The notes under the pieces are model-generated. The model had not been told where the DNA came from and did not search any database. It saw nothing but the letters and a program-made list of their open reading frames with translations. From Devosia sp. 2618 (GTDB taxonomy: Bacteria; Pseudomonadota; Alphaproteobacteria; Rhizobiales; Devosiaceae): DNA of 64,000 nt. How positions within the stretch are numbered: position 1 is the first letter of the stretch; every line of letters begins with the position of its first letter. This document shows positions 27,521 to 36,810 of the stretch, piece after piece. Where the stretch lies: NCBI RefSeq assembly GCF_040546815.1, contig NZ_JBEPOO010000001.1, positions 3,596,001-3,660,000 of the forward strand, in the 5' to 3' direction. The position numbers and the translations under genes are program-made.

Positions 27521-29023
27521 TTATGATTTGGACATGGAAGGGCGGAGAAGTGCGACTTGATCAAGTCTCCGCTCGGCCGCCAGTTGCAGGCCTTCCGCCA
27601 GCGCAGCAATCCGCCTGTCGCAGTCGGTCAACTGAGCCTTCACCAGATCGATATGGCGCATAACCGCCTGCGGTCCCGGTGCCCCCACGCCCGTCAAGGC
27701 ATCCACGGCGGCACCGCTGTCGAGGATCTCACGCACAGCATCGTCGCTGATCTCGAGATCACAGCCCGCCACATCGAGCGCGGTGTGACGCACCATCGCC
27801 GCATCGATGCCGCGCTGGTCCCGGCCTGAAGAAACGGCGTCCACAACAAGAGTTGCCACGACTTCATGTGATATGCGGAAAGGCAGGCCGAACGTGCGGC
27901 TGAGATAGTCGGCGAGACTGGTCATCATGCCGAAACCCTCATGGGAATTTTGCAGCATGCGATCAACATTCGGTGTCAGGGTGGAAATCATCCCCGCCAT
28001 GGCATCGACACTGGCAATGACACCATCGATGGCGTCATCACGCACGACATGCCGAGTCGAAATATGTTGGTAGGGGCTGAGCGTCAGCGAGGACATGAGG
28101 CTCATGTGGTCCCCCAGCACCTTGGCCGAGAACGAGCGGATGAATTCCAGGATATTGGGGTTCTTCTTATGCGGCATCAGGCTGCTGTTGCCAGTGTAAC
28201 CCGCATCTATATCGATCAGCGCGAATTCGTCGGACTGCCAGAAGGTCAACTCGTTTGCCAATCGCGCAAGGCTGGCCATGAGGATGGAGTTGGCCGATGA
28301 GAATTCAGCGATGTGATCCCAACCCGCGACGCCCTCGAGCGTATTGATCACCAGACCATCAAAACCCAGCAATGACGTTGTCAAATCGCGGTCCAGCGGC
28401 CAGATCGTGCCGGCAGATGCCGCCGATCCGAGCGGATTGAGATTGATGCGCTCATAAGCACAAAAGTACCGCTCGATATGCTGTCCCAACGACTCCGCCT
28501 GCCCCATCAAGACATGAGCCAGCGTGACGGGCTGCGCCTGGCGATTGTGCGTATAGGCCATCGTCACGGTGCGCAGGTGTTGACCTGCCTTTCCGACCAG
28601 GACTTTCCGGAAGGCATTGAGCGACTGGACGAGAGCGATGATGCGCGAACGATAATGCATCCGGTTTGCGCAATTGGCCATGTCGTCTCGACTCCTGCCG
28701 GTATGCATGGCACCGCCGATAGGCCCGACCAGGTCAATGAGCCGGCTTTCGAAGGTCATGTAGTTGAGGATGGAGCGATCCTCGACGGCTACCTTTTCAA
28801 GCTCGGAAATGCCTGAAAGGATTAAAGCCGCGTCCGCAGCGCTGAGAATACTCTGCCTTTCCAGCATAACCACATGCGCTTCGTGAATGGCCAGCTGGTG
28901 CTCGAAAATTTCATCACCCAACGCATAAAGCGGCGCGATGTGGCGAGAGAGCCGCTGAATTTCCGGCGCTCTCGGCTTGCTAGTGAGACCGAACCTCGTG
29001 CTGTCGCGATGCGGATGGGCCAT
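27521..29023 (-). CDS. Argininosuccinate lyase-family C-N lyase (cluster B)
   Basis: A 500-residue superfamily lyase homologous to 19248-20744 over its whole length, starting at the shared TRFG-SSKP region. Conserved regions: HTGRSRDDMANCANRMHYR, MAYTHNRQAQPVTLAH and GNSSLMPHKKNPNILEFIRS. It again has SRDD in place of the SRND of argininosuccinate lyases. ATG at 29023 aligns with the start of the other copy and has GAGGA upstream; an earlier ATG at 29053 adds ten residues. It lies between the aminotransferase and hglS genes. A role in releasing an amino acid plus fumarate (or a similar enoate) from an N-substituted aspartate is inferred. Confidence 0.82.
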   Translation of the reverse strand: MAHPHRDSTRFGLTSKPRAPEIQRLSRHIAPLYALGDEIFEHQLAIHEAHVVMLERQSILSAADAALILSGISELEKVAVEDRSILNYMTFESRLIDLVGPIGGAMHTGRSRDDMANCANRMHYRSRIIALVQSLNAFRKVLVGKAGQHLRTVTMAYTHNRQAQPVTLAHVLMGQAESLGQHIERYFCAYERINLNPLGSAASAGTIWPLDRDLTTSLLGFDGLVINTLEGVAGWDHIAEFSSANSILMASLARLANELTFWQSDEFALIDIDAGYTGNSSLMPHKKNPNILEFIRSFSAKVLGDHMSLMSSLTLSPYQHISTRHVVRDDAIDGVIASVDAMAGMISTLTPNVDRMLQNSHEGFGMMTSLADYLSRTFGLPFRISHEVVATLVVDAVSSGRDQRGIDAAMVRHTALDVAGCDLEISDDAVREILDSGAAVDALTGVGAPGPQAVMRHIDLVKAQLTDCDRRIAALAEGLQLAAERRLDQVALLRPSMSKS

Positions 29024-29069
29024 CTGTTCCTCAGAACCCTTTTCGGCAGGCATTACTCATTCCGCCACT

Positions 29070-30494
29070 TCAGTTGAATGTGAGCTTGTCCATGGCTTCC
29101 ACGATCAGGTCGACATGGGTCTGCACGTCTTCTTCCTTCAGAAGCGGACAGAAGATCGACGTCGCGTTCCACGGGCTGATCAAAACGCCCCGGTTCGCAA
29201 GGTGCAGCCAGATGGCCCAGTTGATCAGAGCCCGGCCTTCCGGCTGCCCCGGAGGATCGATCTGTTCTACGGTACGCGGGATTTCGGGCTCGAACCCAAA
29301 TGCGACCCGTGCGCCGAGGCGGACAACATGCCAAGGCAGTTTTCGACTGCTGATATGCCCGCCGATGGCTTGCTCGTAGCGGGTGGCCGAAGAAATCATC
29401 TGGCCGAATACGCTAGGCGTCATAACATCGCGCAGGGTCGTGGACATGACATGCGCAGTCATTGCGCTTGCCGAGAGGGTGCTGCCCATAACTCTGCCAC
29501 CATAGCTTTCGATGGCGTCGGCCACTTTCTCAGTCATGCCATACATACCCATCGGAAGGCCGCCTGCAGCCCACTTGCCCATGGTCAGCATGTCAGGATG
29601 CAAGCCCGCTTCGCGGGTATAGCCTCCCGGTCCGGCTACAATGGTCTGCGTCTCGTCCATAATCAGCAGCACCCCGGCCTCAGCGGTGAGCTTGCGCAGC
29701 GCTTCATGAAAGCCCGGATCGGGATGGACCATGGACCGTCTTGTGGTGACGACCGGCTCCACAAGCACTGCGGCCACGTCGCCGGCGGCCAAAGCCCTTT
29801 CCACACTCTTGATATCGTTGAAGCACGCAGCCCTCGTCGTATCTTCGATATCGAAGCCATTTCTCAAAACACCCGACGCGAGCTCTATCTGGCCGTTCTT
29901 GAGGATGGCGTGAGTTTCATCGAGCGAGCCGTGGTAAACGTCGCTGAATGCCACGATCTTTTGCTTGCCGGTGGCTATGCGCGCCAGCCGCAGCGCAAAA
30001 CGATTGGCGTCGGATGCAGAGAGACAGAATTGCCAGTATTTCAGTCCAAAACGATGCTGGAGGTGCTCGGTGACATGCACCGCATCCTCGCTGGTCCAGT
30101 CACTGATAATGGCGCGATCGAGCTGCTCCTTGATGGCTGCGACGATGGCCGGGTGGCGATGTCCAAACAGGGCCGCAGAACCCGATAACGAGAAATCGAT
30201 ATAATCGTGACCATCGATATCCTGGATCCTCGCCCCTTCGGCCCGCTCGAGCACGACGGGGACGGCAGGCGTGATATGATGGACCCGGTAGGTGGGCGCG
30301 CCATGTAGTTGGCTTCCCCGCGCGCGCGCATGATAGGCCGCACCTTTGGGACGTTCGACGGCCCATTTGTTCAGCTCGGCATCAAATACTTCAGCAAGAC
30401 GCTCAGGATCTACGCCCATTAAGGATACGGCGCCAGCAATATTAGCTTGTTCCAATTGCTTGGACGAAAGAAGGCTCTTGGAGCGAATTTCCAC
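29070..30494 (-). CDS. Class III aminotransferase, GSA-aminomutase-like (cluster B)
   Basis: A 474-residue PLP enzyme closely related to 15099-16475: DFSLSGSAALFGHRHP, LSASDANRFALRLARIATGKQK, DVYHGSLDETHAI, LLIMDETQTIVAGPGGYT and the PLP lysine in MLTMGKWAAGGLPMGMYG. GTG at 30494 is used because AAGGA lies eight bases upstream. A GntR-type palindrome at 30513-30526 overlaps its promoter region. With hglS two genes on, it may make a 2-oxo acid such as 2-oxoadipate from an amino acid; this is inference. Confidence 0.87.
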   Translation of the reverse strand: MEIRSKSLLSSKQLEQANIAGAVSLMGVDPERLAEVFDAELNKWAVERPKGAAYHARARGSQLHGAPTYRVHHITPAVPVVLERAEGARIQDIDGHDYIDFSLSGSAALFGHRHPAIVAAIKEQLDRAIISDWTSEDAVHVTEHLQHRFGLKYWQFCLSASDANRFALRLARIATGKQKIVAFSDVYHGSLDETHAILKNGQIELASGVLRNGFDIEDTTRAACFNDIKSVERALAAGDVAAVLVEPVVTTRRSMVHPDPGFHEALRKLTAEAGVLLIMDETQTIVAGPGGYTREAGLHPDMLTMGKWAAGGLPMGMYGMTEKVADAIESYGGRVMGSTLSASAMTAHVMSTTLRDVMTPSVFGQMISSATRYEQAIGGHISSRKLPWHVVRLGARVAFGFEPEIPRTVEQIDPPGQPEGRALINWAIWLHLANRGVLISPWNATSIFCPLLKEEDVQTHVDLIVEAMDKLTFN

Positions 30495-30512
30495 TTGATA
30501 TTCCTTTGATTT

Positions 30513-30526
30513 ATCTGGCGCCAGAT
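30513..30526. promoter_or_regulatory. GntR-type operator palindrome upstream of the cluster B aminotransferase
   Basis: Perfect 14-bp palindrome ATCTGGCGCCAGAT, 19 bases upstream of the GTG at 30494 and inside the 51-base gap after the Fgd-like gene. It matches the palindrome ATCTGACGTCAGAT at 37049-37062 in 12 of 14 positions, so the same regulator probably binds both. Confidence 0.65.
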
Positions 30527-30545
30527 CTGCCGGCCGCGCCTCTGT

Positions 30546-31550
30546 TCACCCGAAGGCCTTGCGCAGAGCCGGTGCGACATCCCTGGCGAAAAGCTGGAGA
30601 AACTTGCTCTGGTCGTGTCCGGGCGCGTGGAAAACCAGATGCGTGAAGCCCATTTCTACGTATGGCCGCACGCGTTCGACGCATTCCGCAGGGTCAGTGG
30701 TCACGATCCAACGCTTGGCCGCCCGCTCGATCGGTAGTGCATCGGCAAGCCGTTGCATCTCAAGTGGATCTTCGACCGACAGTTTTTCCTCGGGACTAAG
30801 CCCCAGCGCCGCCCAGAAGCGGGTATTCTGCTGAGCGGCCTCCAGATCGTCGTCATAGGACAACTTGATCTCGATCATGCGCTCGACAGCGGTGCTGGGT
30901 CTGCCTGCCAGATCCTGTCCCGCGAGAAGGTTCGGCAGGAGCGTTTCAGTATAGAGCGAAGTGGGCTTGCCGGAGGTACAGATCAGCCCGTCCCCGACGC
31001 GCCCCGCATACTTGGAAATCATCGGCCCGGCACAGGCGATGTAAATCGGCACCATCTCCTCGGGACGGTCATAAATGGTCGCATTCTCAGTGCGATAGAA
31101 CTCGCCTTCGAAAGTGACGCGTTCCTCGGACCAAAGCTTCCGTATCAGGGTTACGGCTTCGCGCAGCCGCGCAAAACGCTCCTTGGCATCGGGCCATTCT
31201 ATGCCGATGGCGGGCACCTCGTTGAGGGATTCCCCCGTTCCGATGCCCAGGATGATGCGCCCCGGCGCCAATGCACCGATGGTGCCGAAGGCCTGGGCGA
31301 CCACCGATGGATGATAGCGAAAAGTGGCAGTCAAAACGCTTGTGCCGATCTGCACGCGATCGGTGCGGGCGGCAAGGGCCCCAAGCCAGGCCAGCGACAT
31401 GGGAGCGTGGCCCCCACTATGCCGCCAAGGCTGAAAGTGGTCGCTTACAAAAACCGAGTCAAAACCCTGTTTCTCTGCCAGAATGCTAAAATCGAGCAGT
31501 TCCCGTGGTCCGAACTGCTCAGCGGAAGCCTTGTAGCCAAGCTTGAGCAC
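30546..31550 (-). CDS. fgd: F420-dependent glucose-6-phosphate dehydrogenase-like LLM protein
   Basis: A 334-residue luciferase-like protein, almost the length of mycobacterial Fgd1 (336). From GTG at 31550 it begins [17 protein letters not shown], as Fgd1 does. Active-site residues of Fgd1 are all present: Asp37-His38 and Trp42 in SDHFQPWRH, Glu107 in [10 protein letters not shown], and the phosphate-binding Lys195 (CTSGKP), Lys of [11 protein letters not shown] and Arg of AAKRWIVTT. Fgd oxidises glucose-6-phosphate to 6-phosphogluconolactone and reduces F420. A GAGGGAG site precedes the GTG; a start at 31607 would overlap the upstream gene. It lies in an operon with another LLM enzyme, and cofE is in the divergent operon. 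A different sugar phosphate cannot be excluded. Confidence 0.85.
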   Translation of the reverse strand: MLKLGYKASAEQFGPRELLDFSILAEKQGFDSVFVSDHFQPWRHSGGHAPMSLAWLGALAARTDRVQIGTSVLTATFRYHPSVVAQAFGTIGALAPGRIILGIGTGESLNEVPAIGIEWPDAKERFARLREAVTLIRKLWSEERVTFEGEFYRTENATIYDRPEEMVPIYIACAGPMISKYAGRVGDGLICTSGKPTSLYTETLLPNLLAGQDLAGRPSTAVERMIEIKLSYDDDLEAAQQNTRFWAALGLSPEEKLSVEDPLEMQRLADALPIERAAKRWIVTTDPAECVERVRPYVEMGFTHLVFHAPGHDQSKFLQLFARDVAPALRKAFG

Positions 31551-31572
31551 GCTGATATCTCCCTCTAATCGT

Positions 31573-32772
31573 TCAGATGGTTTCGCTTCTTGCGACCGAC
31601 GAGGCACTTACTCCGACGATCGACTGATAACGTTCGGGGTCGGTGGCGCCCTCGGTATTGATCAGGAGCACGCGTGAGGACGCGTTCAGTCCGAGTGCAT
31701 TGGCCACATCGCGATCCGCCATCGCCCTCGAAAGACCAGCCAGTCCGACACATCCGCTTTCACCCGAAACGATGGCCATGTCCGATCCATGCGGACGGGC
31801 CAACGTGTTCATCGCGGCCAGCGCATCTTCCTCTTCAACCGTCATGAAGGCGTCGGCAGTCCTTTCCAGGATTCGCCACGCCACCAAGGAGGGCTCGAAG
31901 CATTCCAGCATGGCCATGATCGTCGGCTCGCCGCTGCTGATCTGTATCGGACGTCGGGCCACAAGACTTTGGAACAGGCAATCCGCCCGCGAAGGTTCAA
32001 CCACGATGACGCGCGGTCTGGCCTCTCCGAACAGCGCGTCAAGTGTCCCCGAAATACAGGCAGCGATGCCGCCTACGCCAGCCTGGACAAACACATGCGT
32101 GGGGGGGCGCGGCAGTTGCTCCAGGGCCTCAAGCAGAAGCGGCGTATAGCCTTCCATGACCCAGCCCGGAACCTCTTCATAGCCTGGCCAAGATGTATCG
32201 GACACGATCGACCAGCCATTCTCGAGACAAACACGGGTTGCCTCCTCTATCGAGGCGTCGTAGTTGCCATCCACGCGAATAACCTCGGCGCCAAGCATCT
32301 CCAGCGCCACAATCCGCGCCGCACTCACACCGGCATGAACGAAAATCTTGGCCTGTGCGCCCAGAATGCGGGCTCCGGCAGCGACTGACTTGCCATGATT
32401 GCCGTCTGTGGCACAGCCGAAAGTCATGCCGCTGGCCCGCTCCCGGAACTCGGGCGAATGCCACTCCTCGATCGAAACGGGGCGCCCCGTAGCCTGGGCA
32501 GCGGCGGCGATAGCCGTCCTCACTACCGCATAGGTTCCGCCCAGTGCCTTGAAGCTGCCAAGGCCAAAACGCGTGGATTCGTCCTTGATAGACAGTTGCT
32601 CTATTCCCAGTCGGTCAGCCAGACTTCGCAGTTGAACGAGCGGTGTGGGCGCGTATCCATCGCGGCTTTCCGCAAAGGTCCGGGCCTGGGAAAGGGATTT
32701 TGCTGTAAAATGCTCGCCGTCCTGGGGCAGAAGCGCTGAACCGTAGGCCGGGAGTTTATTAAGGGCGAACAT
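31573..32772 (-). CDS. dpaL: Diaminopropionate ammonia-lyase
   Basis: Fold type II PLP enzyme of 399 residues, matching the diaminopropionate ammonia-lyase family. The PLP lysine lies in [21 protein letters not shown] (around residue 83), the catalytic Asp in [13 protein letters not shown], and the phosphate loop is [12 protein letters not shown]. The E. coli enzyme degrades 2,3-diaminopropionate to pyruvate and two ammonia. ATG at 32772 has GAGG five bases upstream; a TTG six codons earlier is in frame. Its presence suggests that the pathway releases 2,3-diaminopropionate or a similar 3-amino-alanine. Confidence 0.85.
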   Translation of the reverse strand: MFALNKLPAYGSALLPQDGEHFTAKSLSQARTFAESRDGYAPTPLVQLRSLADRLGIEQLSIKDESTRFGLGSFKALGGTYAVVRTAIAAAAQATGRPVSIEEWHSPEFRERASGMTFGCATDGNHGKSVAAGARILGAQAKIFVHAGVSAARIVALEMLGAEVIRVDGNYDASIEEATRVCLENGWSIVSDTSWPGYEEVPGWVMEGYTPLLLEALEQLPRPPTHVFVQAGVGGIAACISGTLDALFGEARPRVIVVEPSRADCLFQSLVARRPIQISSGEPTIMAMLECFEPSLVAWRILERTADAFMTVEEEDALAAMNTLARPHGSDMAIVSGESGCVGLAGLSRAMADRDVANALGLNASSRVLLINTEGATDPERYQSIVGVSASSVARSETI

Positions 32773-32801
32773 AGGGCCTCGATTAGGCAAGAGTTATGAG
32801 C

Positions 32802-32821
32802 CCGATGGACAAAGCCATCGG
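32802..32821. terminator. Small hairpin between the GntR gene and dpaL
   Basis: Perfect 7-bp stem CCGATGG (32802-32808) with CCATCGG (32815-32821) and a six-base loop, in the 79-base gap after the regulator gene. No T-run follows on the minus strand. It may be a processing or attenuation site rather than a full terminator. Confidence 0.4.
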
Positions 32822-32851
32822 CCAGGAACCGAAGGAATCGGATCGGATGCT

Positions 32852-33583
32852 TTAGCTTGTGGGGCGACGGCGGCTGAGGGCCGCCTCGACCACCTTTGTT
32901 TCCGTCACCTGGTTGAGCGTGTCTTCAAGATTGAGCTTCCGTCCAACTTCTCTGAGATGCTGCCGCATAAGCTCCCGCGCCAGCTCCGGCTGACGACTGG
33001 CGACAGCGTCGAGAATTGCCGAATGGTCGTTGTAGTCGTCCTGCGACGTATCCACGCCGGATTCATCGAAGAACTCCACTATCCACGAGGTAATTCGCTG
33101 CAGGCTGCGGCTGTGGGTTGCCGCCACCAGATGGAGGTGGAAGCCTATATCTTCCGGGGCAGGGCTACCGTCGCTGCCTGCCAGCCCTTCAACGTCAGCA
33201 CGCAGTTTCAGCAATTCCTCCGCCGTAGCCCGCTTTGCCGCTATGGCCGCAACTTCCGGTTCGATCAGCAGACGCAGCTCGAGCAAGTCCTGGGCAGCCA
33301 TTTTGCGCAACTGCTCATAGAGGTCCTCGTGCGACCCGACCCGGCCGTTGGGAACCGCCGTTACGAACGTACCGGTGCCTCGACGCAATTCAAGGACGCC
33401 AAAGGCAACCAGCTCGCGCACAGCCTCCCGGATGGCGGAACGGCCAACCCCGAACTGTTCTGCCAGCTCGAATTCGCTCGGCAGACGATCACCAACCTTG
33501 AAATTCCCGCCCGAGAGCGTTTCATACAGCTTGTTCACCACTTCGGCAGTGATGGAACGGCGCGCAGACGCTTTGCTCGGCAT
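32852..33583 (-). CDS. GntR/FadR-family transcriptional regulator (cluster B)
   Basis: A 243-residue regulator. The winged helix (GGNFKVGDRLPSEFELAEQFGVGRSAIREAVRELVAFGVLELRRGTGTFV) is followed by an FCD domain (LLELRLLIEPEVAAIAAKRA, LHLVAATHSRSLQRI, DDYNDHSAILDAVASRQPELARELMRQHL), in which the Asp and His residues of the FCD metal and ligand site can be seen. ATG at 33583 follows GGAGGGAAGG; an ATG at 33622 is also possible. Likely operators are the TCTG-CAGA palindromes at 30513, 37048 and 37278, which would make it the switch for both arms of cluster B. Confidence 0.88.
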   Translation of the reverse strand: MPSKASARRSITAEVVNKLYETLSGGNFKVGDRLPSEFELAEQFGVGRSAIREAVRELVAFGVLELRRGTGTFVTAVPNGRVGSHEDLYEQLRKMAAQDLLELRLLIEPEVAAIAAKRATAEELLKLRADVEGLAGSDGSPAPEDIGFHLHLVAATHSRSLQRITSWIVEFFDESGVDTSQDDYNDHSAILDAVASRQPELARELMRQHLREVGRKLNLEDTLNQVTETKVVEAALSRRRPTS

Positions 33584-33628
33584 CGCCTTCCCTCCGCGTG
33601 TTTTATCCTCGCCCATCACCATTGTCCC

Positions 33629-34801
33629 TCACTGGCCTGCGCGCAGTATAGTGCGCGCCGAAGTGGTCAGCCGCTCTGGGCCACTGGCACCCACAAGCAC
33701 CGTTTCGCTAACAGCGATCCCGCCTGCCGAAAGATACATATGAAAGGTCGAGCCTGCTTCGATTACCCATTCGGAAGCTCGGGTGAACGTTCGCACGAAA
33801 TCACTGATGCGCGACATTCTGGGCATCCCGTAAAGTCCAAGAACGTAGCCGGTCACCCCGTTGAAATTCGGGCGAAGTCCGGATGCGTCGATCAGGTCGC
33901 GTGCAGCGGCATCCACATCACGGGCATGGTTACCGGCGCGCAGCAACGCGAATTGGGCATCCTGCGCCTTTAACAACATGTCCAGCGCTGCCCGTTGTGC
34001 AGTGGTGGGTTCGTCGAGGCAGATCGAGCGCATGAGGCGGGCACTATAGCCTCGATACTCGGGCAGCAGTTCAGCATGGACGACGTCACCCCGCTCAAGG
34101 ACATGGGTATCGAGCGTCGCATGCAGCCCCGATTTCTTCCCGGCCGAAACCGGTCCGACATGCGCACAACTCGCGCCGTTTTCCATGAAGGACCCGGCTG
34201 CGATCGCAACCAGATCGCGTATGCTCATGCCAACCTGCGCCTTTTGCGCCAGCTGCGCCATAGCGATGTCTACGATTGCTGCGGACCGACGCATATAGCC
34301 GATCTCCCGCTCTGTCTTGACCACCCTCACGCCTCGCACCATATCGGCGCAGTCAACAATCGGACCGAGGCCCGCTGTCAGTTGGGCATGTCGCCTCACC
34401 GTCAGCGCCTGTGACGCAAGGTCGAGGCCCACCCGGAGACGCGTAGCATTGAACCTGCCCAAGGCGGAAAGCACTGCGCCAGTAGCGTCTTCATGGTCAC
34501 CGAAGCTGACGCAGTCTCCCAGATCCAGAGATGCTCCCAGGAACATTCCGGCATCCAGTTCGCGCATCACCATCAGCGGCGTCGCCTCGAGCGGCAGGAG
34601 ATAAGCCTGATAGCAGGTTCCCGCCAGGCTCACTCCGGTGAGGTAATAAATGTCCTCGACGCTATCGACGACCAGCAGATCGCAGCCCGCTGCAGACATG
34701 GCCGCGCGCACGCGCTGGCGACGAGTGGCATACTCACCTGCGTCGAACGGCTCGGGATCGGCCGGCATGACTTTCATGTTCTCAAGCGCTGTCGCAGTCA
34801 T
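33629..34801 (-). CDS. M24-family (creatinase/Xaa-Pro dipeptidase-like) protein lacking the metal site (cluster B)
   Basis: A 390-residue pita-bread-fold protein: N-terminal creatinase domain (LLVVDSVEDIYYLTGVSLAG) and C-terminal domain. The canonical metal ligands are mostly gone. The first Asp position reads HAELLPEYRG, the second falls in GYSARLMRS, the ligand His position reads VTGYVLGLYG, and the first Glu position reads STFHMYLSAGG; only the Glu in AVSETVLVG remains. In this it resembles creatinase and ectoine hydrolase, family members that break C-N bonds without metal. It lies directly beside a DoeB/AstE-like deacylase gene cluster, as the ectoine hydrolase gene doeA does. Confidence 0.78.
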   Translation of the reverse strand: MTATALENMKVMPADPEPFDAGEYATRRQRVRAAMSAAGCDLLVVDSVEDIYYLTGVSLAGTCYQAYLLPLEATPLMVMRELDAGMFLGASLDLGDCVSFGDHEDATGAVLSALGRFNATRLRVGLDLASQALTVRRHAQLTAGLGPIVDCADMVRGVRVVKTEREIGYMRRSAAIVDIAMAQLAQKAQVGMSIRDLVAIAAGSFMENGASCAHVGPVSAGKKSGLHATLDTHVLERGDVVHAELLPEYRGYSARLMRSICLDEPTTAQRAALDMLLKAQDAQFALLRAGNHARDVDAAARDLIDASGLRPNFNGVTGYVLGLYGMPRMSRISDFVRTFTRASEWVIEAGSTFHMYLSAGGIAVSETVLVGASGPERLTTSARTILRAGQ

Positions 34802-34804
34802 CGG

Positions 34805-35809
34805 TTACCTGTCCAGCAAGGGCGCAACGCGCGTGGCGAAATCTTTCATCTGCTGTCTTGCGAAAGCCAGATCCTTGACGCCGTGGAAGTTGAAATCCAA
34901 CACCATATAGTCAGCGCCTGCCGCGAAGGTGCGTCGGATCTGCTCAGCGCACTGCTCGGGACTTCCCCAGACGACGCGACCATCCGGTTTGAGCAGGTTG
35001 GGATCGTCCTGCATGCTTGCAAGTTCGCTCGGCATCACCTGATTCATTCGGCCCATGAGCAACGGCCTGATCTCGCGCTCCAGCCAATCCTTGTCATCGG
35101 AAACCGTTACGTAATTATAGGCGATGATGTCGAGCGGCCGTCCAATCGTGGTTGGCGTAGCCCTGATGGCGGGTACGATCTCTTCGACCAGTTCCTCGGG
35201 AGTGGGGTTCATCATGAACAGGCCAGTAGCCCACTTGGCGGCGCGCTTGAGCGCTTTGAGGCTCCCGCCATACCAGAAAGGCAGCGGATCCTGCAGCGGT
35301 CGCGGCTCCAGCACCAGATCCTTGGAATCCCAGAATTTGCCCGTCTCCGAGATAGGCTCCCCACGCCAGAGCTTGTTGATGACGTCGAGTGCTTCATTGG
35401 AGCGCGGCACGCGCTCTTCGAGCGTGGAGCCACCAACCTGCATGTCTTCCTTCCACCAACCGGTGGCGGCGCCGGCAATCAGCCGCCCCTCTGAAATGAC
35501 GTCAAGCGATGCGAAGTGCTGTGCCCACACAAACGGATGATGTACTGGCAGAAGCACCGAGTTGAGGCCTAGCCGAATGGTCTTCGTCCGCGCCGCATAT
35601 AGTGTCAGCAGAAGCAGGGGATCGATCATATACTGATTGGGAATCGTCGAATGCATGCGCCGGCGCGGCAGCGTGAAATGCCACGGAAGATGAACCGAAT
35701 CAAAACCGTAGGCTTCCGCCTCCTGTGCCATATCGACCAATCCGTCGACGGACGGACTGTCCGGCCCCCAAGGAAAGACGTAAGCGCCCAGCTTGTTCAT
35801 CAGCGACAT
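34805..35809 (-). CDS. LLM-class flavin- or F420-dependent oxidoreductase
   Basis: A 334-residue luciferase-like TIM-barrel protein. Seen: NKLGAYVFPWG, AEAYGFDSVHLPWHF, IRLGLNSVLLPVHHPFVWAQHFASLDVISEGRLIAGAATGWW, LWRGEPISETGKFW and VVWGSPEQCAEQIRRTFAAGADYMVLDF. The pattern fits the family of F420-dependent LLM oxidoreductases as well as FMN monooxygenases. With an Fgd-like gene in the same operon and cofE in the divergent one, an F420-linked reaction is likely, but the cofactor cannot be proven from sequence. ATG at 35809 is preferred over a TTG 21 bases upstream. The three-base gap to the M24 gene indicates a tight operon. Confidence 0.82.
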   Translation of the reverse strand: MSLMNKLGAYVFPWGPDSPSVDGLVDMAQEAEAYGFDSVHLPWHFTLPRRRMHSTIPNQYMIDPLLLLTLYAARTKTIRLGLNSVLLPVHHPFVWAQHFASLDVISEGRLIAGAATGWWKEDMQVGGSTLEERVPRSNEALDVINKLWRGEPISETGKFWDSKDLVLEPRPLQDPLPFWYGGSLKALKRAAKWATGLFMMNPTPEELVEEIVPAIRATPTTIGRPLDIIAYNYVTVSDDKDWLEREIRPLLMGRMNQVMPSELASMQDDPNLLKPDGRVVWGSPEQCAEQIRRTFAAGADYMVLDFNFHGVKDLAFARQQMKDFATRVAPLLDR

Positions 35810-35838
35810 GAATAAACCCTTTCCGGCCAACCGGCCGC

Positions 35839-36810
35839 CTAGTTCTGCAATTCCGAAAACACGACGATCACGCGGTCGCCGGCATGCACCGCATTGGTGG
35901 TGCGCATCGTTCCGATAATCCCGGCACGTTCAGCACGCACCACTTCGAGATCGTCCCCAAAATCATCAACGACGCGCCCAACAACCGTGCCTGGACCGAC
36001 GGTTGCGCCGAGGCCGAGTTCTGCAACGAAATAGCCGGATCGATTTACCCGGATATCTGATGGCTCGACGATTCTGCTTTGGTCGGCGACGGCACCGACA
36101 GCCTTCTCCGACACCCCGAGATGTCCGAGCACCGTCAGGCACCGCCAGATTGTCTGCTCGTAAAAGTCGACGCCATCCGCGCTCGCTGAGCCCAGACCCC
36201 CGACCTCTCCCTCCAAACAGGGCACACCCGCCGACAGAGCCGCCGCCACCAAAAGCCCCGATGGCCAGTCGGTGTGCTGAACGAATGGAAAACCCAGCTG
36301 CATTGCCACATCCAGGCTACGCGCCTGAGCCAGCCCCGGCATGGCTCCATATTCGATATGGGGAACGATGGTTCCAGTCTTGCTCCAGGAGTGAAGCGAA
36401 TAGAAAAAGTCCGCCCCCCGCACAAGATCAAACAGGGCGGCGGCAATCCGCTGCGAAGGCGTGCCGGCAGGATTGCCTGGAAACACACGATTCAGATCGG
36501 TCAGGTCCGGTGGAAAGCGCCGATCAACCAAGGCCAGAGACACCGGATTGGCCGCCGCGATGATCACGACACGACCCTTTACCTGCTGCGGGTTCAATGC
36601 CCGCGAAACACGGTGAAGGGCCAGCACAGCCTCGTACTCGTCTCCATGCAAACCGCCCATGAGCACGAGCGTGGGGCCGTCAGCATCTCCAACAATCACC
36701 TCAACCGCAATTGAGGTGTCGAGCGCGCCGCCGCCCGCCCCGACCGGCACACGCAAGCGATGACGACCCGGAGCGGCGGGCAAATCAGCGAGAGACCGAG
36801 GGACCATCAT
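35839..36810 (-). CDS. Succinylglutamate desuccinylase/aspartoacylase-family deacylase (DoeB-like)
   Basis: A 323-residue zinc deacylase of the AstE/AspA family. The metal motif is GGLHGDEYEAVLALHRV near residue 55 (His and Glu), followed by DLTDLNRVFPGNPAGTPSQRIAAALFDLV (near 105-135) and the third ligand His in FFYSLHSWSKTG; the C-terminal beta domain contains VGPGTVVGRVVDDFGDD. Members hydrolyse N-acyl amino acids; the DoeB/EutE branch removes acetyl from N-acetyl-diaminobutyrate in ectoine breakdown. The ATG at 36810 overlaps the stop of the tautomerase-like gene. In this cluster an N-acyl diamino acid substrate is plausible. Confidence 0.83.
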   Translation of the reverse strand: MMVPRSLADLPAAPGRHRLRVPVGAGGGALDTSIAVEVIVGDADGPTLVLMGGLHGDEYEAVLALHRVSRALNPQQVKGRVVIIAAANPVSLALVDRRFPPDLTDLNRVFPGNPAGTPSQRIAAALFDLVRGADFFYSLHSWSKTGTIVPHIEYGAMPGLAQARSLDVAMQLGFPFVQHTDWPSGLLVAAALSAGVPCLEGEVGGLGSASADGVDFYEQTIWRCLTVLGHLGVSEKAVGAVADQSRIVEPSDIRVNRSGYFVAELGLGATVGPGTVVGRVVDDFGDDLEVVRAERAGIIGTMRTTNAVHAGDRVIVVFSELQN

